This document shows positions 36,217-45,635 of a DNA stretch of 64,000 nucleotides, piece after piece. The number at the start of each line of letters is the position of its first letter. Positions within the stretch are counted from its first letter, which is position 1. The notes below the pieces were generated by a model. The model saw nothing but the letters and a program-made list of their open reading frames with translations. It did no database searches and was not told where the DNA came from. Source of the stretch: Microcoleus vaginatus_C (GTDB taxonomy: Bacteria; Cyanobacteriota; Cyanobacteriia; Cyanobacteriales; Microcoleaceae). A program made the position numbers and the translations under genes. The stretch lies in the NCBI GenBank assembly GCA_040004035.1, contig JAMPLN010000022.1. One strand, 5' to 3'.

Positions 36217-37314
36217 ATGTCCAACCAAGCGTCTGACCGTCTTAAACAAAATTCTGAAAAAATTATGCGGATGTGGGAGAAGCGGGCGCGTGATGAAGTC
36301 GGTGCATCAACGCATCAAAATTCTCTTGTCTTGCAAGATTCCCTACCTCTGTACTTAAACCAACTGGTAGATGAACTCTCAAACAGAATTGTCAGGACAT
36401 CTGCCCGAATCACAGCCGACGAGGTAGAAAGTACGCGGATTGGCAAGCTGCATGGGCAGGAACGGGCGGGGTATGCTGACTACTCTATCACTCAACTCAT
36501 TTTCGAGTATCACCTCCTCCGTCAAGTAATATTTCAAGTTTTAGAAGAAGAAGCACCTTTAGGAGTGCAGGATAGAGACATTATTATCGGCTCCATTGAG
36601 CAAGCCGTTAATGACGCGGCCACTCAATTTTCCGAAACGCTGCGAGATATTCAAGAACTATTTATGGTGACGCTAACTCACGACCTCAGAAATCCCATCA
36701 ATGTCGTAAAAATGGGAACTCAACTAACTCTGCGGCGGCTTGAACGAGGAGACAGCCATATCGATGTGGCGGCGAGGATGCTCAGTGCGATCAATCGGCT
36801 GGATTCGATGATTCAAAATCTGCTTGATGCGAGTCGGCTGCGGGCAGGGCAGAGCTTAAAGATTGAATTTGATGAATGCGATTTTGTGATGCTAGTCCAA
36901 GAGGTGGTAGAAGATTTGAGCTTCGCGTATGGAGAGCGGTTTGTTGTAGTCTCTGATTCTGATATGAGGACTTTTTGCAGCCGTAAAGAAATACGGCGGG
37001 TGATTGAAAATTTAGCAATTAACGCTGTGAAATATGGTGCGCCTAGTACGCCGATTACACTCACGCTCCAGCAAACTGAAACGCAGATCAGCCTTACTAT
37101 CCATAATGAAGGCGATCCGATCGCCCTAGACGCTCAATCCATCCTCTTTCAACAATTTCGTCGAACCATCTGTGCCGAGGAGCAAACCGGCTGGGGATTA
37201 GGATTATTTTTAGCAAAGAGTATTATTGAAGCCCATAAAGGGACACTTGCGGTTGAAAGTGCAGAGGGCAAGGGGACAAGCTTTATTATCAATTTATCAA
37301 AGATTCTTCTTTAG
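36217..37314 (+). CDS. Sensor histidine kinase with RsbR/RsbRD-like N-terminus
   Basis: The 365-residue soluble kinase has an N-terminal helical domain (about 10-140; MRMWEKRARDEVGAS, YSITQLIFEYHLLRQVI) like RsbT co-antagonist-type sensory domains. HisKA follows with His155 in LTHDLRNPINVV, then HATPase (NLAINAVKYGAP as N box, WGLGLFLAKSIIEAH as G2 region). The usual G1 DxGxG is degenerate (HNEGDPI), as in many kinases of this class. No response regulator is adjacent. Part of its sequence (37028-37061) is duplicated at 39396-39429. It sits inside the NRPS cluster but need not regulate it. Confidence 0.85.
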   Translation: MSNQASDRLKQNSEKIMRMWEKRARDEVGASTHQNSLVLQDSLPLYLNQLVDELSNRIVRTSARITADEVESTRIGKLHGQERAGYADYSITQLIFEYHLLRQVIFQVLEEEAPLGVQDRDIIIGSIEQAVNDAATQFSETLRDIQELFMVTLTHDLRNPINVVKMGTQLTLRRLERGDSHIDVAARMLSAINRLDSMIQNLLDASRLRAGQSLKIEFDECDFVMLVQEVVEDLSFAYGERFVVVSDSDMRTFCSRKEIRRVIENLAINAVKYGAPSTPITLTLQQTETQISLTIHNEGDPIALDAQSILFQQFRRTICAEEQTGWGLGLFLAKSIIEAHKGTLAVESAEGKGTSFIINLSKILL

Positions 37315-37702
37315 TTCTGGACATTAAGACTAAGAATAAAAATATGGTATAAAATAATGCTCTTCCCCCTTTTTAAGGGGGTTAGGGAGGTTCTCCTGGT
37401 CAATAAAACACGCCCTAGTCGAAGCAATTTCAATATTTTTACTTTAGGGATAAATAAACATTCTCAAACCCTGATGGAGTAAATATTGAGCATCGCTTAT
37501 GCTAAAAAAAGATAGGCAGCCTTAATTAAACGGTATTGCAATATACTGGTCTTTAGTTACTTTCCCTGTTGAATAAATTTTCATCATGATTACTGACGGC
37601 TAAAAACTTCAGAAGCAGCAACTCTGTTTAACAGCCCGTCTTTTGACATTTTTCATACTTGTGTAGCATAATAATTTTTTCTCGATATTTTGGCAAACGA
37701 CA
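37315..37702. other. Spacer with a terminator-like hairpin at 37365-37381
   Basis: CCCCCTTTTTAAGGGGG at 37365-37381 could end kinase transcription and resembles the element between ndhF and ndhD. The remaining AT-rich sequence to 37702 presumably carries the promoter of the PepSY gene; no gene is seen. Confidence 0.55.
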
Positions 37703-39139
37703 ATGAGTAAATTGAACAGCGTTTTGAAGCCTTCACTGGTTGCTGAACATCCCAGTAATCGTTTTCATCGCACCGTTTGGCGATGGCACTTCTATGCAGG
37801 CTTGTTTGTTATTCCTTTCATGCTGATTTTGTCAATCACAGGCATCATTTACCTGTTTAAACCGCAATTAGATGCTGCGATGTATCACCAGAATATGTTT
37901 GTGCAGCCTGCGGATGTGGTGATGCCTTATACTCAACAGGTGGCAGTTGTTCAACAAACTTATCCTCATGCCAAAGTAACAAAATTTACGCCGAGCGTTG
38001 CGTCTAATCGTAGTGCTGAAGTGACGATCGCGACTAAAGATGAAAAAACATTAGCCGTTTTCGTGAATCCTTATACGGCTAAGATTTTAGGCGATCGCGA
38101 TGAAAACAATAATCTCCAAGCGATCGCACGCAAGATTCACGGCGAACTGATGATCGGAAAATTGGGAGATTATTTAGTAGAGCTTGCTTCCTGTTGGGGG
38201 CTTGTGCTGCTGATTACGGGATTGTATCTGTGGTTGCCTCGCGGCAAAGTAAATTTTTTAGGAACATTAATTCCGCGTCTGTGGAGTCAGAATAAGCGGG
38301 TATTTTGGCGGGACTTACACGCCGTTTCGGGATTTTATGGGGTATTGCTAATTGGCTTCCTCATCCTCAGTGGACTACCCTGGACAGGTTTTTGGGGAGA
38401 TACCTTCGCTCGTTTGTCGAACTACTACCCTGCACAAATGCGGGATAACGTGCCTCAATCGACAACACTCACAGGCTCCCTCAATCAGCAGGGCAATCAA
38501 GTTGTGCCTTGGGCAGTAGAGCAATTACCAATTCCTAAATCGAGTACGCCTAGATATGAGCATCATTCAGGACACAACGAAGTTATCGAGCGAACTCTTG
38601 CTGATACGTCCGTAAATCTAGATTCTGTTGTAAATTTAGCTCAAGCCAAAGGCGCACCCCCTGGATTTAGTGTTAGTTTTCCAGAATCCAAAACGGGTGT
38701 GTATACGGTTTCGGCATTTCCAAATAATCCGGCGCAAGAAATCACTTTGCACATCGATCAATACAGTGGCAAAGTATTAGCAGATGTGCGATGGAAGGAT
38801 TACGGGTTAGTACCCAAAGTCGTATCAATGGGAATTTCAATTCACATGGGAAAATATTTTGGATTGAGCAATCAACTACTGATGTTGTTTGCATCCTTAA
38901 TTTTGATTGTGCTTTCAGTCAGTGGTACAGTGATGTGGTGGCAGCGTCGTCCGAAAGGGACGGGTTGGCTCGGTGCGCCTGCAATGCCCACCCATGTTCA
39001 GGGATCGAAAGTGCCACTCGCAATCGTTGCTGTTTTAGGGATTGCCTTCCCGCTTGTAGGACTTTCACTCGTCACCGTTCTGCTGTTGGATTATTTCGTG
39101 TTGGCTCGTATTCCTGCCCTGAAGCGCATTTTCAGTTAA
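37703..39139 (+). CDS. PepSY-associated transmembrane protein (PiuB-like)
   Basis: The 478-residue membrane protein starts FHRTVWRWHFYAGLFVIPFMLILSITGIIYLF, the typical first helix of the PepSY_TM family. A PepSY domain lies in the periplasmic loop (about 70-140, VTIATKDEKTLAVFVNPYTAKIL). Further helices are at about 165-190, 205-230, 390-415 and 440-470, and WRDLHAVSGFYGVLL near 210 is also conserved. Relatives are often iron-regulated and linked to siderophore use or ferric reduction. With NRPS genes on both sides, a metal-uptake link is possible but there is no Fur box that I can identify. Confidence 0.85.
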   Translation: MSKLNSVLKPSLVAEHPSNRFHRTVWRWHFYAGLFVIPFMLILSITGIIYLFKPQLDAAMYHQNMFVQPADVVMPYTQQVAVVQQTYPHAKVTKFTPSVASNRSAEVTIATKDEKTLAVFVNPYTAKILGDRDENNNLQAIARKIHGELMIGKLGDYLVELASCWGLVLLITGLYLWLPRGKVNFLGTLIPRLWSQNKRVFWRDLHAVSGFYGVLLIGFLILSGLPWTGFWGDTFARLSNYYPAQMRDNVPQSTTLTGSLNQQGNQVVPWAVEQLPIPKSSTPRYEHHSGHNEVIERTLADTSVNLDSVVNLAQAKGAPPGFSVSFPESKTGVYTVSAFPNNPAQEITLHIDQYSGKVLADVRWKDYGLVPKVVSMGISIHMGKYFGLSNQLLMLFASLILIVLSVSGTVMWWQRRPKGTGWLGAPAMPTHVQGSKVPLAIVAVLGIAFPLVGLSLVTVLLLDYFVLARIPALKRIFS

Positions 39140-39248
39140 ATGTGGGAGGGTGACAAAGAGGTCTAGGAACTAGACCGAATCAGTGCGTAGGTTGGGCCCG
39201 GAGGGAACGAACCCTCTGTGTCACTCCGCCCAACATTTTCGCTACAAT

Positions 39249-39372
39249 AGACCTCTTGCAAAAATAATTAGGACGGGCTCTCCGGCCCATCCCACAAGAG
39301 TTATTTTTTCTTGTGAGATGGGCCGGAGAGCCCGTCCCATTAATTGAGGAAAAGGATTTTTGCAAGAGGTCT
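39249..39372. repeat. MITE-like palindromic element, 124 bp
   Basis: Terminal arms AGACCTCTTGCAAAAAT (39249-39265) and ATTTTTGCAAGAGGTCT (39356-39372) are perfect inverted repeats. Inside, GGACGGGCTCTCCGGCCCAT and its complement (ATGGGCCGGAGAGCCCGTCC) form a second long stem. No coding capacity. It lies between convergent genes. Confidence 0.9.
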
Positions 39373-39395
39373 AATTTTCCTTAACCCAAGCGTAT

Positions 39396-39429
39396 TGAAA
39401 TATGGTGCGCCTAGTACGCCGATTACACT
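39396..39429 (+). repeat. 34-base duplicate of part of the histidine kinase gene
   Basis: TGAAATATGGTGCGCCTAGT plus the next 14 bases (ending GATTACACT) are identical to 37028-37061 inside the kinase gene. The duplicate overlaps the 3' end of the hydrolase gene and supplies its TAA (39423-39425). Confidence 0.95.
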
Positions 39430-40571
39430 ATTTCAGTGCAGAATGCCCTGACAGCTTCTGCAAACTGCTGGTTGTGCTCGATTAATGCCATGTGTCCTCC
39501 TTTCTGTATAGTAACTAGCTCTGCTTGAGGTAATTCTGCTTTCATTCGCAGGCTAGCTGGGGGCGTAGTGGCGATATCTGAATCGCCGCAGATCACCAAC
39601 ACAGGAATGTCAATCGATCGCAAAGTTTTTGTTTCATCAAATTTGAGCATTCCCAGTGTGCCGCGAGCGAGAACGCCGGGAGAACCCAAGGCTGATAATA
39701 AAGCTGAGAACTCTAATTGACCGCGTGTTTCAGTGCCTTTAAATCCCGATAATTCTACACTGATGTGCAGTGAACCATTGAGATAGCTCAGCCAAGTCAT
39801 TCCCCACATAATTGGTTCAAGAGCTATGGTGAGGTAGAGCAGAGGTTGGAGCAGCGGCTTTTGCAAAGCGCGTAATAAACCGCTAAAAATAGCGGTTTTG
39901 AGGGGATTAGTATAAGTCGTATCTACCAGAATTAAACCAGCTACTCGACTACCGAGAAGTTCTGGAAAAAGCCGACTGAAGGTTAGAGAAATCATGCCGC
40001 CCATGCTATGTCCGAGTAGGATAACAGGTTTAGTTCCTGCTATGGCAATGACGGCTTCGAGATCGCGGGCAAATTTTTCTAGGGAGTAGTCGCTGTTTTT
40101 TGGTCTAGTGGATTTTCCCAGACCTGGAAGATCCCAAACAATCACTCGGAAGCGATCGGTTAGTTGCCGTTTCGCGTAATACCAAACCATACTGTTCGGC
40201 CCCCAACCGTGCGAGAGGATAATCGGCTGTCCGTCCTCTGGGCCGTAGAATTCTACTTGTAAAATGGTGCCATCAGGCCTCTCTACCCGCTGAACCGTAC
40301 CCGTCCGCGTCGGCTTCGGTTCGTCAGCACCGGGGCGGCGGAACAGCGGCAAACTGATAAAGCGGCCGCCAACAGACCAAAGAAGCATCAACACTCCGCT
40401 GACTAAGTAGGAAATCCCTACAAGTTCGCCGATGTACCATTCGTAAATAATGTATATACCTCCGCCAAGTACCCCGATGGACAGCAGTCCTACCAGCCAT
40501 AGGAACAGGAAATTGAAGGGCATGAACGGCATAAGCTGAAACCTTGGGTAGAATTTGGGTTGCGGATTCAA
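39423..40571 (-). CDS. Membrane-anchored alpha/beta hydrolase
   Basis: The 382-residue protein begins with two hydrophobic segments (about 14-70, FNFLFLWLVGLLSIGVLGGG and ISYLVSGVLMLLWSV). The alpha/beta hydrolase domain follows: oxyanion segment HGWGPNSMVWYY near 120, nucleophile elbow GHSMGG near 187, DSDIATTP near 332 and catalytic His in GGHMALIEH near 360. The fold hydrolyses esters, peroxides or epoxides; the substrate is unknown. It is convergent to the PepSY gene and its last codons come from a duplicated kinase fragment, so the original C-terminus may be lost or altered. Confidence 0.85.
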   Translation of the reverse strand: MNPQPKFYPRFQLMPFMPFNFLFLWLVGLLSIGVLGGGIYIIYEWYIGELVGISYLVSGVLMLLWSVGGRFISLPLFRRPGADEPKPTRTGTVQRVERPDGTILQVEFYGPEDGQPIILSHGWGPNSMVWYYAKRQLTDRFRVIVWDLPGLGKSTRPKNSDYSLEKFARDLEAVIAIAGTKPVILLGHSMGGMISLTFSRLFPELLGSRVAGLILVDTTYTNPLKTAIFSGLLRALQKPLLQPLLYLTIALEPIMWGMTWLSYLNGSLHISVELSGFKGTETRGQLEFSALLSALGSPGVLARGTLGMLKFDETKTLRSIDIPVLVICGDSDIATTPPASLRMKAELPQAELVTIQKGGHMALIEHNQQFAEAVRAFCTEIV

Positions 40572-40686
40572 ACAGAATCATACTCAGGTTAGGCCACAGT
40601 AAGCAAGCGGTAAGTTAAGCTCTTAATTTGTGCGCTGGTAGAATTTATTTTATTGATGTGCCCAAGTAATGACAGGATGACTCAAA

Positions 40687-43600
40687 ATGCCCGAGCCAAA
40701 AATATCGAGTTCATCGCCAAATGCAAGAGATTCTGTCACGGTGGAGTTAGTTGAGTTTTTATCTTACCTTCGCAGTCTAGATATTAATATTTTTGTTGAG
40801 GGCGAGATCCTGCGCTGCAACGCTCCCGAAGGAATTCTTACACCCGAACTGCGCGCCGAAATTTCTCAGAAAAAAGCCGAAATAGTTTCATTTTTAAAAG
40901 CAGCTAATCGTACTTCTAGTTTCACTCCTACACCGATTGTTCCTATGGGGCGGGACGGAAATCAACCGCTTTCCTTTGCACAGCAGCGCTTGTGGTTTCT
41001 CGACCAATTAGTACCCAACAATCCTTTTTATAATGTTCCTGCAGCATTGCGTTTGACAGGTTGGCTCAATTTTTCGGCGCTGCAACAAACCTTCAATGAA
41101 ATTGTGCGCCGCCACGAAGCTTTACGCACGACTTTAGCAGTAGTTTCGGGGCAACCAGTTCAGAGAATAGCTGCTGCTTTCCACCTCCCGATTAATGTAG
41201 TGGACTTGCGAAACTTGCCAAAGGAATCTCGACAAAATGAAGCAAACAGGCTCACCGCTGAGGAAGCTCAACGCTCTTTCAATTTGTCCAATGACTTGTT
41301 GCTGCGAGTCACATTATTGCAGTTAGATGATGCCGAATATTTACTAATGCTGAATATGCACCACATTGTCTCCGATGGTTGGTCTATCGGAGTGCTAATT
41401 CAGGAATTAGGCGCACTTTACACGGCCTTTGCTAGCGAAAAACCTTCGCCTTTACCGGCTTTGTCGATCCAGTATGCTGATTTTGCAAAATGGCAGCGCG
41501 AATGGCTGCAAGGGGAAGTTTTAGAAACGCAGCTTGCTTACTGGCGACAGCAGTTAAACGGCATTTCTATGCTAAATTTGCCTGCGGATCGACCCAGGCC
41601 AGCAATTCAAAGTTACCGAGGCAAAAGGCAATTTTTGCAACTGCCAAAACAACTGAGCGAGGCTTTAGAAACCTTGAGCCAGCGCGAAGGAGTGACGCTG
41701 TTTATGACTATGCTGGCAGCTTTTAAAACGTTGCTTTACCATTACGCCCAGCAAGAAGATATTGTTGTAGGTTCGCCGATCGCCAATCGCAACCGCAGTG
41801 AAATTGAAGCATTAATCGGGTTTTTTGTCAACAGTTTGGTGCTGCGTACAGATTTGTCGGGAAATCCAACTTTTCGGGAACTTTTAAACCGAGTCAAAGA
41901 GGTAGCATTAGGAGCTTACGCTCACCAAGATTTGCCGTTTGAGAAGTTAGTAGAAGAACTGCACCCCGATCGCGCGTTGAACCAAAATCCCTTATTTCAG
42001 GTGGCGTTTGCGCTGCAAAACGCGCCGGGGAATGGGTTAGAATTGCCAGAATTAACACTGAGCCCGCAGCAGTTAGATGTGGGTACAGCGCGGTTTGATT
42101 TGGAGTTTCATTTGTGGGAGCGATCGCCCAACAGTTCGGGAAGCAACCAATCGCCCAGCAATAAGCTGTGGGTTGATAGCTCGGAGGGTATCAGCGGCAT
42201 GGTTATTTACAGCGCCGATTTATTTGATGAAGCTACGATTACCCGCCTGATCGGGCATTTTCAAGCCTTGTTAGAAAGCATTGTGACAAATCCCCAACAG
42301 CGAATTGCCAACTTGCAATATTTGAGCGCAAAAGAGCGCGCTCATTTGTTAGTTGAATGCAACAATACTCAGGCGGATTATCCGCAAAATTTGTGCATCC
42401 ATCAGCTATTTGAAATGCAGGCCGATCGGACACCGGATGCTGTGGCGCTGGTATTTGGAGAGGAGCGAGTCACCTATCGAGAGCTAAATCTCCGCAGCAA
42501 CCAACTAGCACGTTATTTGCAAAAAATTGGGGTTGGGGCGGAAGTTTTAGTCGGGCTTTGCTGCGGGCGATCGCTCGATCTGATCGTGGGGATGTTGGGT
42601 ATCCTGAAAGCGGGAGGAGCTTACTTAATTTTAGATCCGAGCTATCCTGCTGAGCGATCGAGCTTTATGGTAAAAGATGCTCAAGTGTCAGTATTGCTTA
42701 CCCGCCAGGGAATAAATTCCCTGTCTAATAGCGAAAGTCGTCTAAAGACGACTGAAGGAGGACAAGTTTCCAGTCGGCTTCAGCCGACTTCAGCTATGAG
42801 CCAGGGAATTTATTCCCTGGTGGATGATGGCGAAGTGCAAAATTTAGAAACACAGTCAGATGATAAAATTCACCATCCAAGGGTTGTTTTTCTAGACACA
42901 GACTGGGAGATGATTTCCCAAGAAATCGCCGACAATCCCACCAGCGCAGTCACAGCCGAAAATCTGGTTTACGCGATTTACACCTCCGGGTCCACGGGAA
43001 AGCCGAAAGGAGTGGAAATTGAGCACGGGAGCTTGTTAAATCTCGTTTTTTGGCATCAAAGAGAGTTTGGGGTGTCAGCGGGCGATCGAGCAACGCAAAT
43101 TGCAGCGATCGGCTTTGATGCTTGCGGGTGGGAAATTTGGCCTTATCTCGCCGCCGGAGCTAGCATCTACTTTCCAGAAGATGACATCAGGCGAGATCCT
43201 GAAAAACTGCAAAACTGGTTAGTATCAAAAGCAATCACAATTAGCTTTTTGCCAACACCTTTAGCCGAGAAAGTTTTGCTCTTAGATTGGCCTCAAACAA
43301 CAGCGTTGCGAATCTTGCTCACAGGCGGCGAAAAACTGCAACAACATCCTTTAAAATCCCATCCATTTAAGCTACTAAATAATTACGGCCCAACCGAAAA
43401 CACCGTCGTTACAACTTCCGGTTATATTCCTCTAACAGAGCAAACAGACATCGCCCCGACAATTGGCCGCCCGATTGCTAACACTCAACTCTACATATTA
43501 AACAAATATTTGCAGCCAGTGGCGATCGGCGTTATTGGCGAATTGTACATCGGCGGAAACGGACTCGCTCGCGGCTACCTCAACCGCCCAGATTTAACCG

Positions 43601-45633
43601 CACAAAGCTTTATTGTCAATCCTTTTAAACCAAATTCAGCAGAGCGAATTTACAAAACCGGCGACTTAGTGCGCTACAGAGCCGATCGCAACCTTGAATT
43701 TTTAGGACGCATTGACGAACAAGTAAAAATTCGCGGTTTCCGCATCGAATTAGGAGAAATCGAGACAGTATTAACTCAACATCCGGCGGTGCAGCAAACT
43801 GTAGCAATAGCTTCGGAAGATGGACAGGGAGATAAACGTTTAGTAGCTTATATTGCCCTGAATGCACAATATAGCAGTGCCAGCGAAAAAAACCAAATAA
43901 TGCAATTGCAGGACGAACAGGTTTTGCAGTGGCAAATGCTCTACAATGAAACTTACAATCAACCTGCTGTTGACTCAGATCCAACATTTAATATTGTCGG
44001 CTGGAATAGCAGTTATACTAATCAGCCAATCCCAGCAGAACAGATGCGCGACTGGGCGAACAATCAAGCCGCCCAAATTTTAGCTTTGCAGCCTAGCCGA
44101 GTGTTAGAAATTGGCTGCGGCACAGGTTTGTTGCTGTTCCAAATTGCCTCTCGCTGCACTCAATATTGCGGAACAGACTTTTCACCTATTTCGCTAAACT
44201 ATATTCGGCAGCACTTGGCAAATCAAGAATTAGCTAATGTAACGCTGCTTCAGAAAATGGCGACAGACTTTGAAGGAGTAGAGACAGCAGCTTTTGACGC
44301 AGTAATTCTCAACTCTGTGGTGCAATATTTCCCGAATATCGACTATCTCGTGCAGGTGCTAGAAGGTGCGGTGAAAGCAACTGCCCCCGGCGGCTTTATA
44401 TTCATCGGAGATGTCCGCAGCTTGCCGTTGCTGGCAGCTTTTCACGCTTCGGTACAACTGTATCAAGCCGAACCTTCTCTCGCTGGCGAACAGTTGCAGC
44501 AGCGAGTACAAATGCAAATTTTTCAAGAAACAGAGTTAGTTATTGAACCAGATTTTTTTAGCGCATTAAAGCACCGTTTTCCGCAGATTGGCGGCGTAGA
44601 GATTCAATTAATTCGCGGTAGTTATCACAATGAGTTAACTAATTTTCGGTACAATGCTATTTTGCATATTGCGTCGGAAACAGCACGCCCAGAATCATCG
44701 CCAAAAGGGGAGTGGGGCACAGAAAAACGGCTGGATTGGTTGGAGGAAAATCCGAATCAGACTCTTACCACGGTGCAACAAATATTATTGCAAAATCAAC
44801 TCGATGTTTTAAGAATTGCTAATGTGCCTAATGCGCGGGTAATGGCAGCAGTTAAGGCGGCAGAATTGCTGTCTGTTGTCGATAAATTTCCAACAGCAGG
44901 TCTGTTGCAGAAAGCCGTGGAAAAAGTCGAGAATTTAGGAGTAGATCCCGAAGCGTGGTATGCTTTAGAAGTTCCGTATAATGTTAATATTAGTTGGTCT
45001 AATTCCGACAGTCAAGGGCGCTACGATGTAGTGTTTGCACGGGGCGAAATTAGAGATTTTGTGCAAGAAACCAGAAGCGATAACTTGCGTCCTTGGCGCT
45101 CTTATGCTAACAATCCCTTACAAGGTAAAGTAGCACGGAAATTAGTGCCACAGTTGCAGGCTTATCTAGCAGAAAAACTGCCGGAATATATGGTTCCGTC
45201 GGCTTTTGTGGTGCTGGAGTCGCTACCTGTGACGGCTAACGGAAAGGTCGATCGCCTCGCTTTGCCTGCACCGCAGCCGATTAAGTTAGAATGGGCTGGC
45301 GGTTATGTTGCGCCTCATACTTCTATTGAGGAAGTTTTAGTGAAAATTTGGGCTGAGGTTTTGGGGATAAAGCGAGTGGGTATCCGGGACAATTTTTTTG
45401 AATTAGGAGGCCATTCGCTGCTGGCGACTCAGCTTGTTTCTAGAGTGCGAGATGCTTTCGGGGTAGAGTTGCCTTTACGCAGCGTTTTTGAAGCACCGAC
45501 AATCGGAGAATTGTCTAAGATTGTTGAGAATTTAAAAGATAAGAATGCTAAAAGTGGGGCTCCGGCTTTAGTGGCGATTTCGCGCGATAGTCGGCGGAGG
45601 AAGCTATCATCTTTTAATCAAGAAATTAAATAA
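40687..45633 (+). CDS. Nonribosomal peptide synthetase module 2 (docking-C-A-N-methyltransferase-PCP)
   Basis: The 1648-residue protein begins with a TubC-type docking domain (about 15-75, VEFLSYLRSLDINIFVEGE, then GILTPELRAEI). C is at about 95-525 (HHIVSDG at 225). A is at about 550-1055 and then resumes at about 1430-1500. The specificity residues read D-A-W-F-L-G-N-V-V-K, the established Leu code. An N-methyltransferase (about 1065-1425, SAM motif VLEIGCGTGLLL at 1139) is embedded between A core motifs A8 and A9/A10, as in N-methylating synthetases. PCP is at about 1530-1600 (Ser in LGGHSLLA near 1575). Residues about 673-711 come from an in-frame palindromic repeat. Predicted unit: N-methyl-leucine. 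The docking domain expects an upstream synthetase partner. Confidence 0.94.
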   Translation: MPEPKISSSSPNARDSVTVELVEFLSYLRSLDINIFVEGEILRCNAPEGILTPELRAEISQKKAEIVSFLKAANRTSSFTPTPIVPMGRDGNQPLSFAQQRLWFLDQLVPNNPFYNVPAALRLTGWLNFSALQQTFNEIVRRHEALRTTLAVVSGQPVQRIAAAFHLPINVVDLRNLPKESRQNEANRLTAEEAQRSFNLSNDLLLRVTLLQLDDAEYLLMLNMHHIVSDGWSIGVLIQELGALYTAFASEKPSPLPALSIQYADFAKWQREWLQGEVLETQLAYWRQQLNGISMLNLPADRPRPAIQSYRGKRQFLQLPKQLSEALETLSQREGVTLFMTMLAAFKTLLYHYAQQEDIVVGSPIANRNRSEIEALIGFFVNSLVLRTDLSGNPTFRELLNRVKEVALGAYAHQDLPFEKLVEELHPDRALNQNPLFQVAFALQNAPGNGLELPELTLSPQQLDVGTARFDLEFHLWERSPNSSGSNQSPSNKLWVDSSEGISGMVIYSADLFDEATITRLIGHFQALLESIVTNPQQRIANLQYLSAKERAHLLVECNNTQADYPQNLCIHQLFEMQADRTPDAVALVFGEERVTYRELNLRSNQLARYLQKIGVGAEVLVGLCCGRSLDLIVGMLGILKAGGAYLILDPSYPAERSSFMVKDAQVSVLLTRQGINSLSNSESRLKTTEGGQVSSRLQPTSAMSQGIYSLVDDGEVQNLETQSDDKIHHPRVVFLDTDWEMISQEIADNPTSAVTAENLVYAIYTSGSTGKPKGVEIEHGSLLNLVFWHQREFGVSAGDRATQIAAIGFDACGWEIWPYLAAGASIYFPEDDIRRDPEKLQNWLVSKAITISFLPTPLAEKVLLLDWPQTTALRILLTGGEKLQQHPLKSHPFKLLNNYGPTENTVVTTSGYIPLTEQTDIAPTIGRPIANTQLYILNKYLQPVAIGVIGELYIGGNGLARGYLNRPDLTAQSFIVNPFKPNSAERIYKTGDLVRYRADRNLEFLGRIDEQVKIRGFRIELGEIETVLTQHPAVQQTVAIASEDGQGDKRLVAYIALNAQYSSASEKNQIMQLQDEQVLQWQMLYNETYNQPAVDSDPTFNIVGWNSSYTNQPIPAEQMRDWANNQAAQILALQPSRVLEIGCGTGLLLFQIASRCTQYCGTDFSPISLNYIRQHLANQELANVTLLQKMATDFEGVETAAFDAVILNSVVQYFPNIDYLVQVLEGAVKATAPGGFIFIGDVRSLPLLAAFHASVQLYQAEPSLAGEQLQQRVQMQIFQETELVIEPDFFSALKHRFPQIGGVEIQLIRGSYHNELTNFRYNAILHIASETARPESSPKGEWGTEKRLDWLEENPNQTLTTVQQILLQNQLDVLRIANVPNARVMAAVKAAELLSVVDKFPTAGLLQKAVEKVENLGVDPEAWYALEVPYNVNISWSNSDSQGRYDVVFARGEIRDFVQETRSDNLRPWRSYANNPLQGKVARKLVPQLQAYLAEKLPEYMVPSAFVVLESLPVTANGKVDRLALPAPQPIKLEWAGGYVAPHTSIEEVLVKIWAEVLGIKRVGIRDNFFELGGHSLLATQLVSRVRDAFGVELPLRSVFEAPTIGELSKIVENLKDKNAKSGAPALVAISRDSRRRKLSSFNQEIK
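42705..42820. mobile_element. Palindromic mini-element inserted in frame in the A domain
   Basis: Outer arms CCAGGGAATAAATTCCCTG (42705-42723) and CAGGGAATTTATTCCCTGG (42802-42820) are perfect inverted repeats. Two inner hairpins, AGTCGTCTAAAGACGACT and AGTCGGCTTCAGCCGACT, lie between. The element has no stop in the NRPS frame and adds about 39 residues between A-domain motifs A2 and A3. Confidence 0.92.
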
Positions 45634-45635
45634 AA

